Below are positions 17,703 through 27,238 of a stretch of DNA of 64,000 nucleotides, one piece after another. The stretch is from contig NZ_NSEB01000015.1 in assembly GCF_002734215.1 (NCBI RefSeq), forward strand, positions 98,443 to 162,442, in the 5' to 3' direction. The position numbers and the translations under genes are program-made. Numbering within the stretch: the stretch's first letter is position 1; each line of letters starts with the position of its first letter. The DNA is from Fredinandcohnia onubensis. Its GTDB lineage: Bacteria > Bacillota > Bacilli > Bacillales > Bacillaceae_L. The notes beneath the pieces were generated by a model. The model was given only the letters and a program-made list of their open reading frames with translations. It was not told the origin of the DNA and did not search any database.

Positions 17703-19667
17703 ATGACAACACAACACAGCTTACTAGAATCCAAGGTTCTATGGAAGCCAAGTGAAACTTGGGTCTCACAGTCAAATTTGATGAAGTTTTCACATGAGAT
17801 CGGTTTTCCACTCCTACCCTATGAACGCTTTCATCGCTGGTCAGTCGCTCAACCAGAATCATTCTGGTCAGCAGTATGGGACTTTGCAAATGTTATTGGA
17901 GATAAGGGAGAAAGAGTCGTAGTTCCTCCAAGCGATGGTGGCATGCTAGGTACACAATGGTTTCCTGATTCCAGAATAAATTTTGCGGAAAATATTTTAC
18001 GTGGTGACGACCTGCAAACCGCGGTTATTGAATCAGATGAAAACGGCGTATCTCAAACGATCACTATGGGAGAACTGCGTAATAGGGTGGCACGTGCCCA
18101 GTCTGGGTTAAAGAGTTTGGGAGTAAGTGCTGGTGATCGTGTTGCTGGAATTGTAACAAATAGAATTGAAGCGTTCGTAGCCTTATTGGCAACCGCTTCA
18201 TTAGGTGCTGTTTGGACATCATGCTCTCCTGACTTTGGTCCAAAAGGGATTATCGATCGGATTGGGCAAGTTCATCCAAAGGTATTAATAGCAACTTTGG
18301 ATTATCAATATAACGGAAAGTTTTATGATATTCGAGATAACATCTCAGCTGTAAGTGAGGTACTGAACGATGTTTCCGCTATCGTGACTTTATCTGAGAG
18401 TGGAGATATATCGATTAATCAAGAAACGAAAGTGATGAGCTGGCAAGAGCTATGTCAAAATGAATCATCTCATCTGGAATTTACCCGAGTTCCCTTCAAT
18501 CATCCGCTTTACATCCTTTATACTTCGGGGACTACTGGGCTGCCAAAGGCCATTGTTCATTCAGTCGGAGGTACATTAATTCAACACTTAAAGGAACATC
18601 AGTTACATTGTGATTTAAAAGCTGGAGATGTGTTGTTTTGGTACACCAATACGGCATGGATGATGTATCCTTGGCTGCTATCTGGATTAGCAAGTGGTGC
18701 GGCCATTCTCCTTTATGACGGGTCACCGATACCAAAGGCAAATATAGGAATCCTTTGGGAGATTGCAGAAGAGATTGGGCTTACGCATTTCGGAACGAGT
18801 CCTAAGTATTTAGAAACCTTGGCGAAGTCAGGTTATCAGGTGGGGCAGAAACATAACCTTTCATCTTTGCGCAGTGTCCTTTCTTGTGGTGCGCCTTTAT
18901 CGGCAGAACAGTATGACTGGATATATAGTGACATCAAGCAGGATATCATGTTGGCTTCGATTTCAGGTGGTACTGAAATCATTGGATGTTTTGTGATGGG
19001 TTCCCCTGTACATCCAGTAAGACGCGGGGAAATTACCTGTAAAGCACTTGGTATGGCAGTAGATGTCCTCGATGAAAGAGGAGTATCTGTCATCAATGAA
19101 AAAGGGGAGTTAGTGTGCACAAGGGCTTTTCCTAGTATGCCAATTACATTCTGGGGAGAGGACGGAGATGAGCGCTATTTTAAAGCCTATTTTGCTGAAC
19201 GTCCTGGTATATGGTCACATGGTGACTTCGCTGAACAAACAATAGAGCAAACATTGGTCATTTACGGAAGAGCTGATACTACGCTTAATCCTGGCGGTGT
19301 CCGGATAGGAACTGCTGAAATCTATCGAGTTGTGGAGCAGCTTCCTCAGGTACAGGACTCAATCGTTTTTGGCTACCCTGTCGACAATGATGAGGAGATT
19401 GCACTGTGTGTCGTCACCGAGGATGGATCATTGGATGATGCATTAGCGATTCATATTCGTAAGGAAGTTAGGGAAAAAGCTTCACCGCGGCATGTGCCAA
19501 GACGTATATACAGTGTCAAAGAGATTCCTTATACAATTAACGGCAAGAAGGTAGAAGGGGCAGTCCGTTCAACTGTTCTTGGACAGCCAATAAAGAACAG
19601 GGGCTCACTTGCCAACCCAGCATGCCTAGAAGAATACAGCAGCTTGTCTGAAAGGAGTTTCATATAA
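17703..19667 (+). CDS. Acetoacetyl-CoA synthetase-like acyl-CoA ligase
   Basis: ANL-superfamily ligase of 654 aa, the length of acetoacetyl-CoA synthetase (AacS). The AMP-binding motif LYTSGTTGLPKAIVHS (near residue 275), SCGAPL, and the GRADTTLNPGGVRIGT hinge are typical of AacS, and the penultimate catalytic Lys lies in TINGKKVEGAVR. It would activate acetoacetate or another beta-keto or branched acid with ATP and CoA. It is the first gene of a tight five-gene unit; its stop overlaps the next start (TAATG). AacS identity is likely but the true substrate could be a related carboxylate. Confidence 0.82.
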   Translation: MTTQHSLLESKVLWKPSETWVSQSNLMKFSHEIGFPLLPYERFHRWSVAQPESFWSAVWDFANVIGDKGERVVVPPSDGGMLGTQWFPDSRINFAENILRGDDLQTAVIESDENGVSQTITMGELRNRVARAQSGLKSLGVSAGDRVAGIVTNRIEAFVALLATASLGAVWTSCSPDFGPKGIIDRIGQVHPKVLIATLDYQYNGKFYDIRDNISAVSEVLNDVSAIVTLSESGDISINQETKVMSWQELCQNESSHLEFTRVPFNHPLYILYTSGTTGLPKAIVHSVGGTLIQHLKEHQLHCDLKAGDVLFWYTNTAWMMYPWLLSGLASGAAILLYDGSPIPKANIGILWEIAEEIGLTHFGTSPKYLETLAKSGYQVGQKHNLSSLRSVLSCGAPLSAEQYDWIYSDIKQDIMLASISGGTEIIGCFVMGSPVHPVRRGEITCKALGMAVDVLDERGVSVINEKGELVCTRAFPSMPITFWGEDGDERYFKAYFAERPGIWSHGDFAEQTIEQTLVIYGRADTTLNPGGVRIGTAEIYRVVEQLPQVQDSIVFGYPVDNDEEIALCVVTEDGSLDDALAIHIRKEVREKASPRHVPRRIYSVKEIPYTINGKKVEGAVRSTVLGQPIKNRGSLANPACLEEYSSLSERSFI

Positions 19668-20833
19668 TGGTTAAACGCCGAGTTCCAAAAGGTGCAATTA
19701 TAGGGATTGGAGAACTTACTCCAGTCCGTTATAGCGAGGGTGTGACAACTCTTGGATTAATTGCCGAGTCAGTAAGGCTGGCCATTAAAGATGCCGGAAT
19801 TGAAAAAGACGAGATAGATGGTTTATTAATTGGCCCCCAAGTAGGCGAGACTCCGCAGCATGTGCCAGCTACTGTTGCGGAATACCTTGGTCTTGAGCCG
19901 ACAATGTCAAATGTAGTTGATCTTGGAGGTGCAACCGGTGCGGGAATGATATGGAGAGCGGTAGCTGCAATAGAAGCGGGAATGTGTGAAACAGTTGTAT
20001 GTGTGCTTGCAAATATCAACGAAAAGGGAAAAGCCTTACGTTCACCAAACCGTAATCCAATTCGTGAATTTGACGTTCCATTTGGGGCTTCTGGCGCAAA
20101 CACTTCTTATGCACTGTTAAAGCAACGGCACATGGCGGAGTATGGATCGAAACAAGAAGATTTTGCACTCATTGCTCATTGGGCTCGAAAAAATGCGCAG
20201 CTCAACCCAAAAGCCATTACATACGGAAAACCAGCCTCTGTTGAGGACGTGTTAAATTCTCCGCTAATTGTGGATCCCTTGCATTTATTTGAAATCGTTA
20301 TGCCTGTAGCAGGTGGGGCAGCTGTCGTTGTTACCTCCGTTAAAAATGCCTCTAAGGGAGGACATTCTCCAGTTTATTTACTAGGGGCGGGTGAGAAAAT
20401 CACTCATAGAGCCGTCAGCCAAGCCCCTGCATTGGAAAATGCTCCACTAAGCTATGCGATCCCAAGAGCATTGGATCAAGCAGGTTTATCAGTAAAAGAC
20501 ATGGATTTACTTTCTATCTATGATTGCTATACGAGTGTAGTTGCACAAACATTAGAAAATGCCGGTCTATGTACACCTGGAAAATTTGGTTCCTGGATGA
20601 AGGAGCATACTTTCGGTCATGACGGTGATTGGCCACTTAACACGCACGGGGGTCAATTAGGATTTGGTCAGGCAGATCTTGCTGGTGGGATGTCACATAT
20701 TATTGAAGCTGTTCATCAATTGCGACATGAAGCAGATTTTAGACAAATTCCAAATGCACGACATGCTTTGATAACAGGGAATGGAGCTACATTGAGTGAA
20801 GCAGCTGCTCTGATCTTGGGGGTGGAATCATGA
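19667..20833 (+). CDS. SCPx/Ltp2-like thiolase homologue lacking the nucleophile Cys
   Basis: Thiolase-fold protein (388 aa) of the lipid-transfer/SCPx branch, shown by LLSIYDCYTSVVAQTLENAG and NTHGGQLGFGQADLAGGMSH. At the position of the thiolase nucleophile the segment reads VVDLGGATGAGMIWRAV, with no Cys, so it is unlikely to be an ordinary thiolase. Its closest functional models are Ltp2-type retro-aldolases that act only with a DUF35 partner, and such a partner is encoded next (ATGA overlap). The two probably form a complex that cleaves or condenses a CoA thioester. Confidence 0.8.
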   Translation: MVKRRVPKGAIIGIGELTPVRYSEGVTTLGLIAESVRLAIKDAGIEKDEIDGLLIGPQVGETPQHVPATVAEYLGLEPTMSNVVDLGGATGAGMIWRAVAAIEAGMCETVVCVLANINEKGKALRSPNRNPIREFDVPFGASGANTSYALLKQRHMAEYGSKQEDFALIAHWARKNAQLNPKAITYGKPASVEDVLNSPLIVDPLHLFEIVMPVAGGAAVVVTSVKNASKGGHSPVYLLGAGEKITHRAVSQAPALENAPLSYAIPRALDQAGLSVKDMDLLSIYDCYTSVVAQTLENAGLCTPGKFGSWMKEHTFGHDGDWPLNTHGGQLGFGQADLAGGMSHIIEAVHQLRHEADFRQIPNARHALITGNGATLSEAAALILGVES

Positions 20834-21249
20834 TAGAAAAAATTGAAAATTTAACGGTTCCAGGTCCGACGATAACACCGATCACTAAGCCGTTCTGGGA
20901 TGCAGTAGCTCGTGAGGAATTTATTTTGCAGAAATGCTGTGATTGTGGTGAATGGGTATTTTATCCTCGTTCCCATTGCCCGCATTGCTGGAGTAACCAG
21001 TTAGAATGGAAACCAGCTTCAGGAAAAGGAACGTTAAAGACGTGGAGCATTGTACATAGACCTGGTCATCCAGGGTGGGCAGCAGTTACACCTTATGTAT
21101 TAGGGGTTGTTGAATTAGAAGAAGGTCCTTCGATGCTGACACATCTATTAGTTGATTCTGATCAAGAATTAAAAATTGGGCAGCCACTGAAAGTCAAATA
21201 TATAAAATGCAATGATGTTTGGTTGCCATTTTTCGAAAGTAAGGAATGA
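20830..21249 (+). CDS. DUF35 zinc-ribbon/OB-fold acyl-CoA-binding protein
   Basis: A 139-aa protein with an N-terminal rubredoxin-like zinc ribbon (CCDCGEWVFYPRSHCPHCW, near residues 36-54) and an OB-fold (KGTLKTWSIVHRP and following). DUF35 proteins bind CoA thioesters and act as obligate partners of SCPx-like thiolases, as in Ltp2-ChsH2 of steroid degradation and the archaeal thiolase/HMG-CoA synthase complex. It overlaps the preceding gene by four bases (ATGA), consistent with stoichiometric assembly. Confidence 0.88.
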   Translation: MIEKIENLTVPGPTITPITKPFWDAVAREEFILQKCCDCGEWVFYPRSHCPHCWSNQLEWKPASGKGTLKTWSIVHRPGHPGWAAVTPYVLGVVELEEGPSMLTHLLVDSDQELKIGQPLKVKYIKCNDVWLPFFESKE

Positions 21250-21298
21250 AAAATGGCCTTAAGACATATTACACCATCGTAAAAAGGGAGGAAAGTCG

Positions 21299-22627
21299 AT
21301 GTCAACAGCTCCAGTAATTCAGGAGGATATAAATACCGAGAAAAAAGGTTTTTCTAAAGAACATCGCAAGGTCGGTTTGGCAAGCTTTATTGGTACAACA
21401 ATTGAATGGTATGATTTCTACTTATACGGTACAGCTGCTGCTTTAGTATTTCCTGCATTGTTTTTTCCAACTTTCGACCCTCTATATGGGACACTAGCAG
21501 CCTTTGGGTCATATGCTGCAGGATTTATTGCTCGTCCGTTAGGAAGCGCGGTATTTGGACATTTTGGTGATAAAATTGGCAGAAAAAAAATGCTTACACT
21601 TTCACTATTATTAATGGGAATCGCAACATTTTTAATGGGGCTGATTCCATCCTATCAAACAATCGGATTGATGGCTCCACTATTAATAAGTCTTTTGCGC
21701 ATTGTACAGGGATTTGCTGTTGGTGGTGAGTGGGGTTCAGCGGTAGTAATGGCGGTTGAACATGCACCGAAAGGAAAACGGGGGTTATATGGCAGCTTTC
21801 CACAGATGGGAGTTCCGGCAGGACTTCTATTATCCACCTTCGTGTTCTCAATGGTAAATAACAGTATGTCAAATGAAGCCTTCCTTGCTTGGGGCTGGCG
21901 TATTCCATTTTTACTAAGTGCTATACTTGTCATCATTGGACTTTGGATTCGTTTAAGAGTGAGTGAATCGCCTGTATTTGAGGAACTGGCTGAAAAGAAA
22001 CAGATAGAGGAAAAGCCTGTGCTTACCGTTCTACGCAGCCAGAAAAAACCATTATTCTTAACGATTGGTATGAAATTAGTTCAAAACGCAACGTTTTATA
22101 TCTATTCTGTATTTGTTCTAACGTATCTCGTAGGTACAGTTAATGTCGATCGCTCCATTGGTCTAAATGCAGTCATGATCTCCTCAGTAGTTGGTTTAGT
22201 GACCATGCCACTATGGTCCTACTTATCTGATAAGATTGGCCGTAAACCCGTCTATTTGGGTGGGACAATAGCTACGACGCTGTTCATTTTTCCGTTTTTC
22301 GCGCTGATGGACACAGGATCGGTACTTTGGATCACAATCGGAATCGTGCTTGGATTGAATGTCATTCATGACTCTGTTTACGGTCCTCAAGCAGTATACT
22401 ACTCAGAGCTTTTTGGGTCGAAGGTTCGTTTAAGTGGTGCTTCCATTGGTTACCAAATTGGAGCTATCCTAGCAGGTGGATTTTCCCCTCTAATTGCGAC
22501 TTGGTTACTAGCAAAATATGATGGGCAAAGCTTACCAATCATTCTATATTTAACCGCACTAGGTGTGATAAGCATTATTGCAACGTTATTCGCACGGGAA
22601 ACGTACCGTGATTCACTAACCCAGTAA
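21299..22627 (+). CDS. MFS transporter, metabolite:H+ symporter (MHS) family
   Basis: A 442-aa transporter with 12 predicted membrane helices. The MHS signatures are clear: TTIEWYDFYLYGTAAALVF in helix 1, GHFGDKIGRKKML in loop 2-3 and GFAVGGEWGSAVVMAVEHAP in helix 4. MHS proteins import organic acids (shikimate, citrate, 2-oxoglutarate) or betaine/proline with protons. In this operon it most likely brings in the acid that the AacS-like ligase activates. AAGGGAGG precedes ATG 21299. Confidence 0.9.
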   Translation: MSTAPVIQEDINTEKKGFSKEHRKVGLASFIGTTIEWYDFYLYGTAAALVFPALFFPTFDPLYGTLAAFGSYAAGFIARPLGSAVFGHFGDKIGRKKMLTLSLLLMGIATFLMGLIPSYQTIGLMAPLLISLLRIVQGFAVGGEWGSAVVMAVEHAPKGKRGLYGSFPQMGVPAGLLLSTFVFSMVNNSMSNEAFLAWGWRIPFLLSAILVIIGLWIRLRVSESPVFEELAEKKQIEEKPVLTVLRSQKKPLFLTIGMKLVQNATFYIYSVFVLTYLVGTVNVDRSIGLNAVMISSVVGLVTMPLWSYLSDKIGRKPVYLGGTIATTLFIFPFFALMDTGSVLWITIGIVLGLNVIHDSVYGPQAVYYSELFGSKVRLSGASIGYQIGAILAGGFSPLIATWLLAKYDGQSLPIILYLTALGVISIIATLFARETYRDSLTQ

Positions 22628-22672
22628 TTTAGTTTAGTTTCAATTAATCTACTAAAAGGATGGGTGATTTCG

Positions 22673-23830
22673 TTGAAAAAAACTGTGTTAATTGATGGAG
22701 TTCGTACTCCTATTGGACGATTCAAGGGAAGCTTAAACAAGAAAACAGCAACTGAACTAGGTGTTGCGGCAGTTTCGGAGCTCGTTCGCCGTGTTCCTGA
22801 AACTGCTAATGTAGATGGCGTTATACTAGGTCAAGTCATACAGGCTGGGCAAGGTCAGAACCCTGCGCGTCAAGTTGCTTATCAAGCTGGTGTTGGGATA
22901 CATACCCCTGCCTTAACATTAAACAGCGTTTGTATTGCTAGTTTAGCAGCGGTATCTGATGCTGCTCGCCGTGTAGAAAGAGGAGAAGGGGATCTATTTG
23001 TTGTTGGAGGCTTTGAATCCATGACAAATGCACCTCATGTATCTAACCTTAGACGAGAAGTTAAGATGGGTGCTGTCGAATTCTATGATACGTTGAATGA
23101 CGGTTTGTGGTGTGCACTTTCTGATCAATCAATGGGCGGGTTATCTGAACGTACAAATCGTGAATTACATATTAGCCGAGAAGAACAAGACGAATTTGCT
23201 CTACACTCACAACTACGGGCAGCTAGGGCACAAAGTAATGGAGTTTTTAAGGATGAAATAGTAGGAGTTCATGTTTCCGGGCAGCTTATCACCGAGGATG
23301 AATGTATTCGACCTCAAACCTCCATTGACAAGTTACAAAAGCTTTCCCCAGCATTTGAAGAAGAGGGAACGATTACTCCTGGAAATGCTAGTCCGATGTC
23401 AGATGGTGCGAGCGCGGGTCTAATTTCAAGCTTAGAAACATGTGAAAAGATAGGGAAGTCTCCGCTTGCAACGATTGTTGACTGGTCATTTGTAGCAGGG
23501 CCAGACCCATCCTTGCACCTCCAGCCGGCAAATGCAATACGGGCTTTATTGGATCGTAGAAATTTACGCCTTGCAGATATTGATTTGTTTGAGATTAATG
23601 AAGCTTTTGCAAGTGTTGTGATTGCAAGTCAGCAAGAGCTCGGGCTTCCTTCCGATGTGGTTAACGTGAACGGAGGAGCAATCGCTCTTGGCCATCCTCT
23701 AGGTGCTAGCGGATTCCGGCTTGTTTTAACACTTGCTCGTGAACTTAAACGACGCGGAGGCGGCCGAGGCATTGCATCTATGTGTGGCGGTGGAGGCCAA
23801 GGAGCAGCCGTTTTAATAGAAGTAGAATAA
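22673..23830 (+). CDS. Acetyl-CoA C-acyltransferase (thiolase)
   Basis: Catalytic thiolase, 385 aa, with all active-site parts: nucleophile Cys in [21 protein letters not shown], His in [15 protein letters not shown] and the second Cys in SMCGGGGQG. It cleaves beta-ketoacyl-CoA, for example acetoacetyl-CoA made by the ligase, into acetyl-CoA units. TTG 22673 is preferred as start (GGTGA six bases before, protein [13 protein letters not shown]); GTG 22664 is possible and adds three residues. It is the last gene of the unit, followed by a hairpin terminator. Confidence 0.88.
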   Translation: MKKTVLIDGVRTPIGRFKGSLNKKTATELGVAAVSELVRRVPETANVDGVILGQVIQAGQGQNPARQVAYQAGVGIHTPALTLNSVCIASLAAVSDAARRVERGEGDLFVVGGFESMTNAPHVSNLRREVKMGAVEFYDTLNDGLWCALSDQSMGGLSERTNRELHISREEQDEFALHSQLRAARAQSNGVFKDEIVGVHVSGQLITEDECIRPQTSIDKLQKLSPAFEEEGTITPGNASPMSDGASAGLISSLETCEKIGKSPLATIVDWSFVAGPDPSLHLQPANAIRALLDRRNLRLADIDLFEINEAFASVVIASQQELGLPSDVVNVNGGAIALGHPLGASGFRLVLTLARELKRRGGGRGIASMCGGGGQGAAVLIEVE

Positions 23831-23891
23831 GTATTTCATAATATATCAAAAATACTCAAGATGTAAAAATAAGAGTCTAGGAAATGTTTTA

Positions 23892-23932
23892 AGGCTTCTG
23901 TCCTTTTTGGTGGGCAGATGCCTATTTTTTTG
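23892..23932 (+). terminator. Terminator of the ligase/thiolase operon
   Basis: AGGCTTCTGTCC pairs (two mismatches) with GGGCAGATGCCT, followed by seven T. Confidence 0.75.
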
Positions 23933-24003
23933 GGTGCAATTTTTCATGAAAGTGTTATAATTGAATAATTATTTTGAAATATCCATTAATATCGAGGTGC
24001 AGC

Positions 24004-24621
24004 ATGGGAATACGTATAAGCATTTATTTTGGGGGACTAGCGCTTACAGCGTTAGGAATTGCATTTATTATTCAATCATTGATCGGTGCGGGGCCGTGGG
24101 ATACCGTAGCTGTAGGGCTTACAGAGCATATAGGTTTGACGATTGGAACGTGGTCAATTTTGACACAGTTGACATTTATATTGATTACCTGGATTCTTGA
24201 AAAAAAGAGATTGCGTATCGAATCGGTTATCCCAATTTTTATCCGAAGTATTTTTGTTGATTTTTGGTTTTATATTGTATTAGCGAATGTTGACTTTACA
24301 TCATCTTTGGAATTACAAATTGTCAGTTTCGTTGTTGGTCTTGTTATCGCTGGAATTGGAATCGGCATTTATATGGAGGCGAATTTACCTAAGACACCCA
24401 TTGATGGGATGATGGTGGCATTCTGCAATCGGTTTGGGTTAAGTTTTAATATTGTAAGAATGGGCATTGAAGGTACAGGAGCCGTTCTCGGATTTCTTTT
24501 AGGAGGACCGGTTGGGCTTGGTACTCTAGTGATTGCTTTGTTTTTAGGTAAAATCATTCAAGTGGTCAATAATAGAATGAAGAAAATCTTGCAAGTGTCG
24601 AGCGCAAGTCATTCTTTTTAA
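24004..24621 (+). CDS. YczE/YitT-like integral membrane protein
   Basis: A 205-aa protein with about five hydrophobic helices, of the YczE/YyaS/YitT type (FGGLALTALGIAFIIQ, IGAGPWDTVAVGL, ANLPKTPIDGMMVAF). The molecular function of the family is not established; YczE of B. subtilis has been linked with antibiotic lipopeptide production. ATG 24004 follows CGAGGTG closely; an in-frame TTG at 23974 would add ten residues. It stands alone between the catabolic operon and coaA. Confidence 0.75.
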   Translation: MGIRISIYFGGLALTALGIAFIIQSLIGAGPWDTVAVGLTEHIGLTIGTWSILTQLTFILITWILEKKRLRIESVIPIFIRSIFVDFWFYIVLANVDFTSSLELQIVSFVVGLVIAGIGIGIYMEANLPKTPIDGMMVAFCNRFGLSFNIVRMGIEGTGAVLGFLLGGPVGLGTLVIALFLGKIIQVVNNRMKKILQVSSASHSF

Positions 24622-24684
24622 AACGTATTAATTCTAGTAACAATCTGATAAAATGAACATGAATCTAAAATAGAGGTAAAAACT

Positions 24685-25608
24685 ATGAATCCGTTAACAA
24701 ACTATATTGAATTTAATAGAGAAAAATGGGCGGAATTGCGCAATAAAACTCCTTTGTTACTATCAGAAGAAGAGCTCGAGAGCATTCGCGGTATAAACGA
24801 AGAAATCTCTCTTCAGGAAGTAAAAGAAATTTATTTGCCATTGACCCGTTTGATCAATCTAAAGGTAAAGGCATCACAACAGCTACAGGGAGCAACGAAT
24901 TCATTTTTAGACTATAAAGCTAAGAAAATTCCATATATTATCGGAATTGCAGGTAGTGTGGCAGTAGGGAAAAGCACCGCAGCAAGGGTAATCCAAACTC
25001 TTTTATCACGGTGGGACGAGCATAAAGAGGTAGGGTTAGTTACGACAGATGGATTTTTGTATCCAAACGCAACCTTGGAGAGTAAGGGCTTAATGAGTCG
25101 AAAAGGTTTTCCCGAAAGCTATGATACTCAAAGATTAATTGAGTTTATGATGAAGGTGAAGTCTGGTAAATCAAAAGTGGAGGCACCATTATACTCTCAT
25201 TTAACGTACGATGTGCTATCCGACAAGGTAGAGGTTATTAAGCAGCCAGATATTTTAATTGTTGAAGGAATTAATGTCCTTCAGGTCAGCAAGTCCCATT
25301 CGGTTTTCGTCAGTGACTTTTTTGATTTCTCAATTTATATTGATGCGGACGTAAGAAATATCAAAAAATGGTACATTGAGAGATTTTTGACACTGCAAAA
25401 GACGGCGTTCCAAAACCCGATGTCTTATTTTCATCGCTATACTTCGTTGTCAAAGGAAGAAGCGATCAAAAAGGCAACGGACATCTGGGAGGAGATCAAC
25501 GCCAAAAACTTACGAGAAAACATTCTCCCTACACGTCGTCGTGCAGACATCGTCTTCAAAAAAGGCCCTGACCACATAATGGAAAAAGTTCACCTTAAGA
25601 AGTTTTAA
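24685..25608 (+). CDS. coaA: Pantothenate kinase, type I
   Basis: Phosphorylates pantothenate in the first committed step of coenzyme A synthesis. The P-loop [17 protein letters not shown] (near residue 90), [20 protein letters not shown] and [10 protein letters not shown] are hallmarks of bacterial type I CoaA; length 307 aa is close to the B. subtilis enzyme (319). Start ATG 24685 with AGAGGTAA upstream. A 29-bp-type repeat begins one base after its stop codon. Confidence 0.95.
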   Translation: MNPLTNYIEFNREKWAELRNKTPLLLSEEELESIRGINEEISLQEVKEIYLPLTRLINLKVKASQQLQGATNSFLDYKAKKIPYIIGIAGSVAVGKSTAARVIQTLLSRWDEHKEVGLVTTDGFLYPNATLESKGLMSRKGFPESYDTQRLIEFMMKVKSGKSKVEAPLYSHLTYDVLSDKVEVIKQPDILIVEGINVLQVSKSHSVFVSDFFDFSIYIDADVRNIKKWYIERFLTLQKTAFQNPMSYFHRYTSLSKEEAIKKATDIWEEINAKNLRENILPTRRRADIVFKKGPDHIMEKVHLKKF

Positions 25609-25609
25609 A

Positions 25610-25641
25610 TGGGACAAATCGGGTCAACGGGCTCTTGTCCC
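25610..25641. repeat. GGGACA...TGTCCC repeat, diverged copy 4, next to coaA stop
   Basis: TGGGACAA and TTGTCCC arms around a different centre; begins one base after the coaA TAA. It is followed ten bases later by a canonical copy. Confidence 0.7.
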
Positions 25642-25650
25642 GGCGCATCA

Positions 25651-25679
25651 TGGGACACGGGGACAGGTCCCTTGTCCCA
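25651..25679. repeat. 29-bp GGGACAGGTCCC repeat, copy 5
   Basis: Canonical sequence: TGGGACACGGGGACAGGTCC then CTTGTCCCA. Confidence 0.88.
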
Positions 25680-25695
25680 GGCGCTTCACTATATT

Positions 25696-25732
25696 ACGCC
25701 GCAGCAGTGCATAGACACTCGCGGCGTTTTTT
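25696..25732 (+). terminator. Terminator after coaA
   Basis: ACGCCGC pairs with GCGGCGT across an 18-base loop; six T follow. It lies downstream of the two repeat copies, so they are inside the coaA transcript. Confidence 0.75.
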
Positions 25733-25736
25733 GGTT

Positions 25737-25830
25737 TATGGCTATTAAATTGCAAATACGGCTGTTACTGAAAATTTATGGCCGATAAATAAAAAATATG
25801 GCTGATAAAATATTTTTATGGCTGATATCC
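25737..25830. repeat. Cluster of short ATGGCTGATA-type direct repeats
   Basis: Five imperfect copies of TATGGC(T/C)GATAA separated by 17-27 A/T-rich bases, two of them followed by an A-rich run and TATTTTTATGGCTGATA at the end. Function unknown. Confidence 0.5.
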
Positions 25831-25896
25831 AAAATGTTAAGAAGAAAAACTCATTCGAACACCATATTCAGCTCATGCATTTACAGCTAGAGCACA

Positions 25897-27087
25897 TTAA
25901 TGGGTAGCTTTTTCATGTAATCTAATTTTTGCCTTTTTGGATTTAGGAATGCCTCGCCATGTCATGTAGGTGCCGATTCTCATAATTTTTTCAAAAGGTC
26001 CCATTTTCCAGATCTTAAGATAAAAATGGCTTAAGATAACCTGGAATAAGTAAATCACGATTGTTAACAAAATTCCGTTAAGAACACCCATCTTTCCGAA
26101 TAATCCCAAACCGTATCCATAAAAAATAAGAGTACATATAATACTTTGAGCTAAATAATTAGTCATGGATAGACGTCCTACATTTTCAAATAGAGTTAAA
26201 ATGATGGATTCTCCTTTTGTATAAAAATATGCAAATAGGAAGATATAACCGACCGAGAGAAGGGGCGCACCTATTGTATAAATCGATTCCGTCCATATAT
26301 GCTCTGGAAACAAATATGGTAAAGATTTTAACCCCAAACCCATCGGTAGACAGAACCATGCGAACCAAATATACTTCCGTTTTTCTTTTTCAGGAAATGT
26401 GAACCATCCACTTTTTGCAGCATACATGCCTAATAAAAATATTGGGCAGATCACAAGTGGCATAAGTATCAACATGATAATGTATACATAGCCAGGAAAA
26501 CCATATGGATCTTCTCCACTATTACGAAACTCTAAGGCCTCCCAATAATCTCCATTTGAATAGGCATCATATTCCTTTTGGATATAGGAAGCTAAATTCT
26601 TTGGTTCCTCCATTTTTTCATTTACTCCTATTACACCCATCAATGTAGTTAAAGAAAATAACGTCACGGTCCAAATTAGTATCGTCTTTTTCTTTCGTTT
26701 AACAAAGACAATCATAAGTAAGCCAATCAGCCCATAGGAAAATAAAATATCACCTTCCCAAACAAAAATAGAATGTAGCAAACCGAGTGTAATTAACAAA
26801 ATAAACCTTCTTACTAAATGACGTTTCACTTTTTTACCATTGACTTCAAGTTTTTCCGATAATTTAACCAAAGAAAAGCCAAATAAAAACAAAAATATTG
26901 GCATGAAGCTACCTTCTATAAAGATTTTGATCCAAATGTAGGATGCTTGATCAGTAGCTAATGTTTGATAGTTTTCCATTTGATCTTTTCCAAACATACC
27001 ATATTGAAAAATTAGTACATTCGCTATCAATATCCCAATTAAACTGAATCCCCTCAGTCCATCAATCAACCTAACTCGTTTTTTCAT
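25897..27087 (-). CDS. DUF418 membrane protein (YeiB-like)
   Basis: A 396-aa polytopic membrane protein with about ten helices. The N-terminus RLIDGLRGFSLIGILIAN and the C-terminal part ENVGRLSMTNYLAQSIIC with GPFEKIMR are the DUF418/YeiB signatures. The family is related to acyltransferase-3 proteins and its role is unproven. The gene is divergent from the two-component system that starts 150 bases away, which may control it, but no shared operator was recognised. Confidence 0.85.
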   Translation of the reverse strand: MKKRVRLIDGLRGFSLIGILIANVLIFQYGMFGKDQMENYQTLATDQASYIWIKIFIEGSFMPIFLFLFGFSLVKLSEKLEVNGKKVKRHLVRRFILLITLGLLHSIFVWEGDILFSYGLIGLLMIVFVKRKKKTILIWTVTLFSLTTLMGVIGVNEKMEEPKNLASYIQKEYDAYSNGDYWEALEFRNSGEDPYGFPGYVYIIMLILMPLVICPIFLLGMYAAKSGWFTFPEKEKRKYIWFAWFCLPMGLGLKSLPYLFPEHIWTESIYTIGAPLLSVGYIFLFAYFYTKGESIILTLFENVGRLSMTNYLAQSIICTLIFYGYGLGLFGKMGVLNGILLTIVIYLFQVILSHFYLKIWKMGPFEKIMRIGTYMTWRGIPKSKKAKIRLHEKATH

Positions 27088-27238
27088 TTTCTTCTCCCTT
27101 TCATATTGAACTATCTATAGTTTAGATGGAGGAGTTTTCTCTAGATTGAACGTTACATTACGAATGCATAAAACTTTATTTGATTTGTTCAACTGTTCGT
27201 AAAGTTGCTTTGTTATGATAAGGATGAGGTGGAAACTT

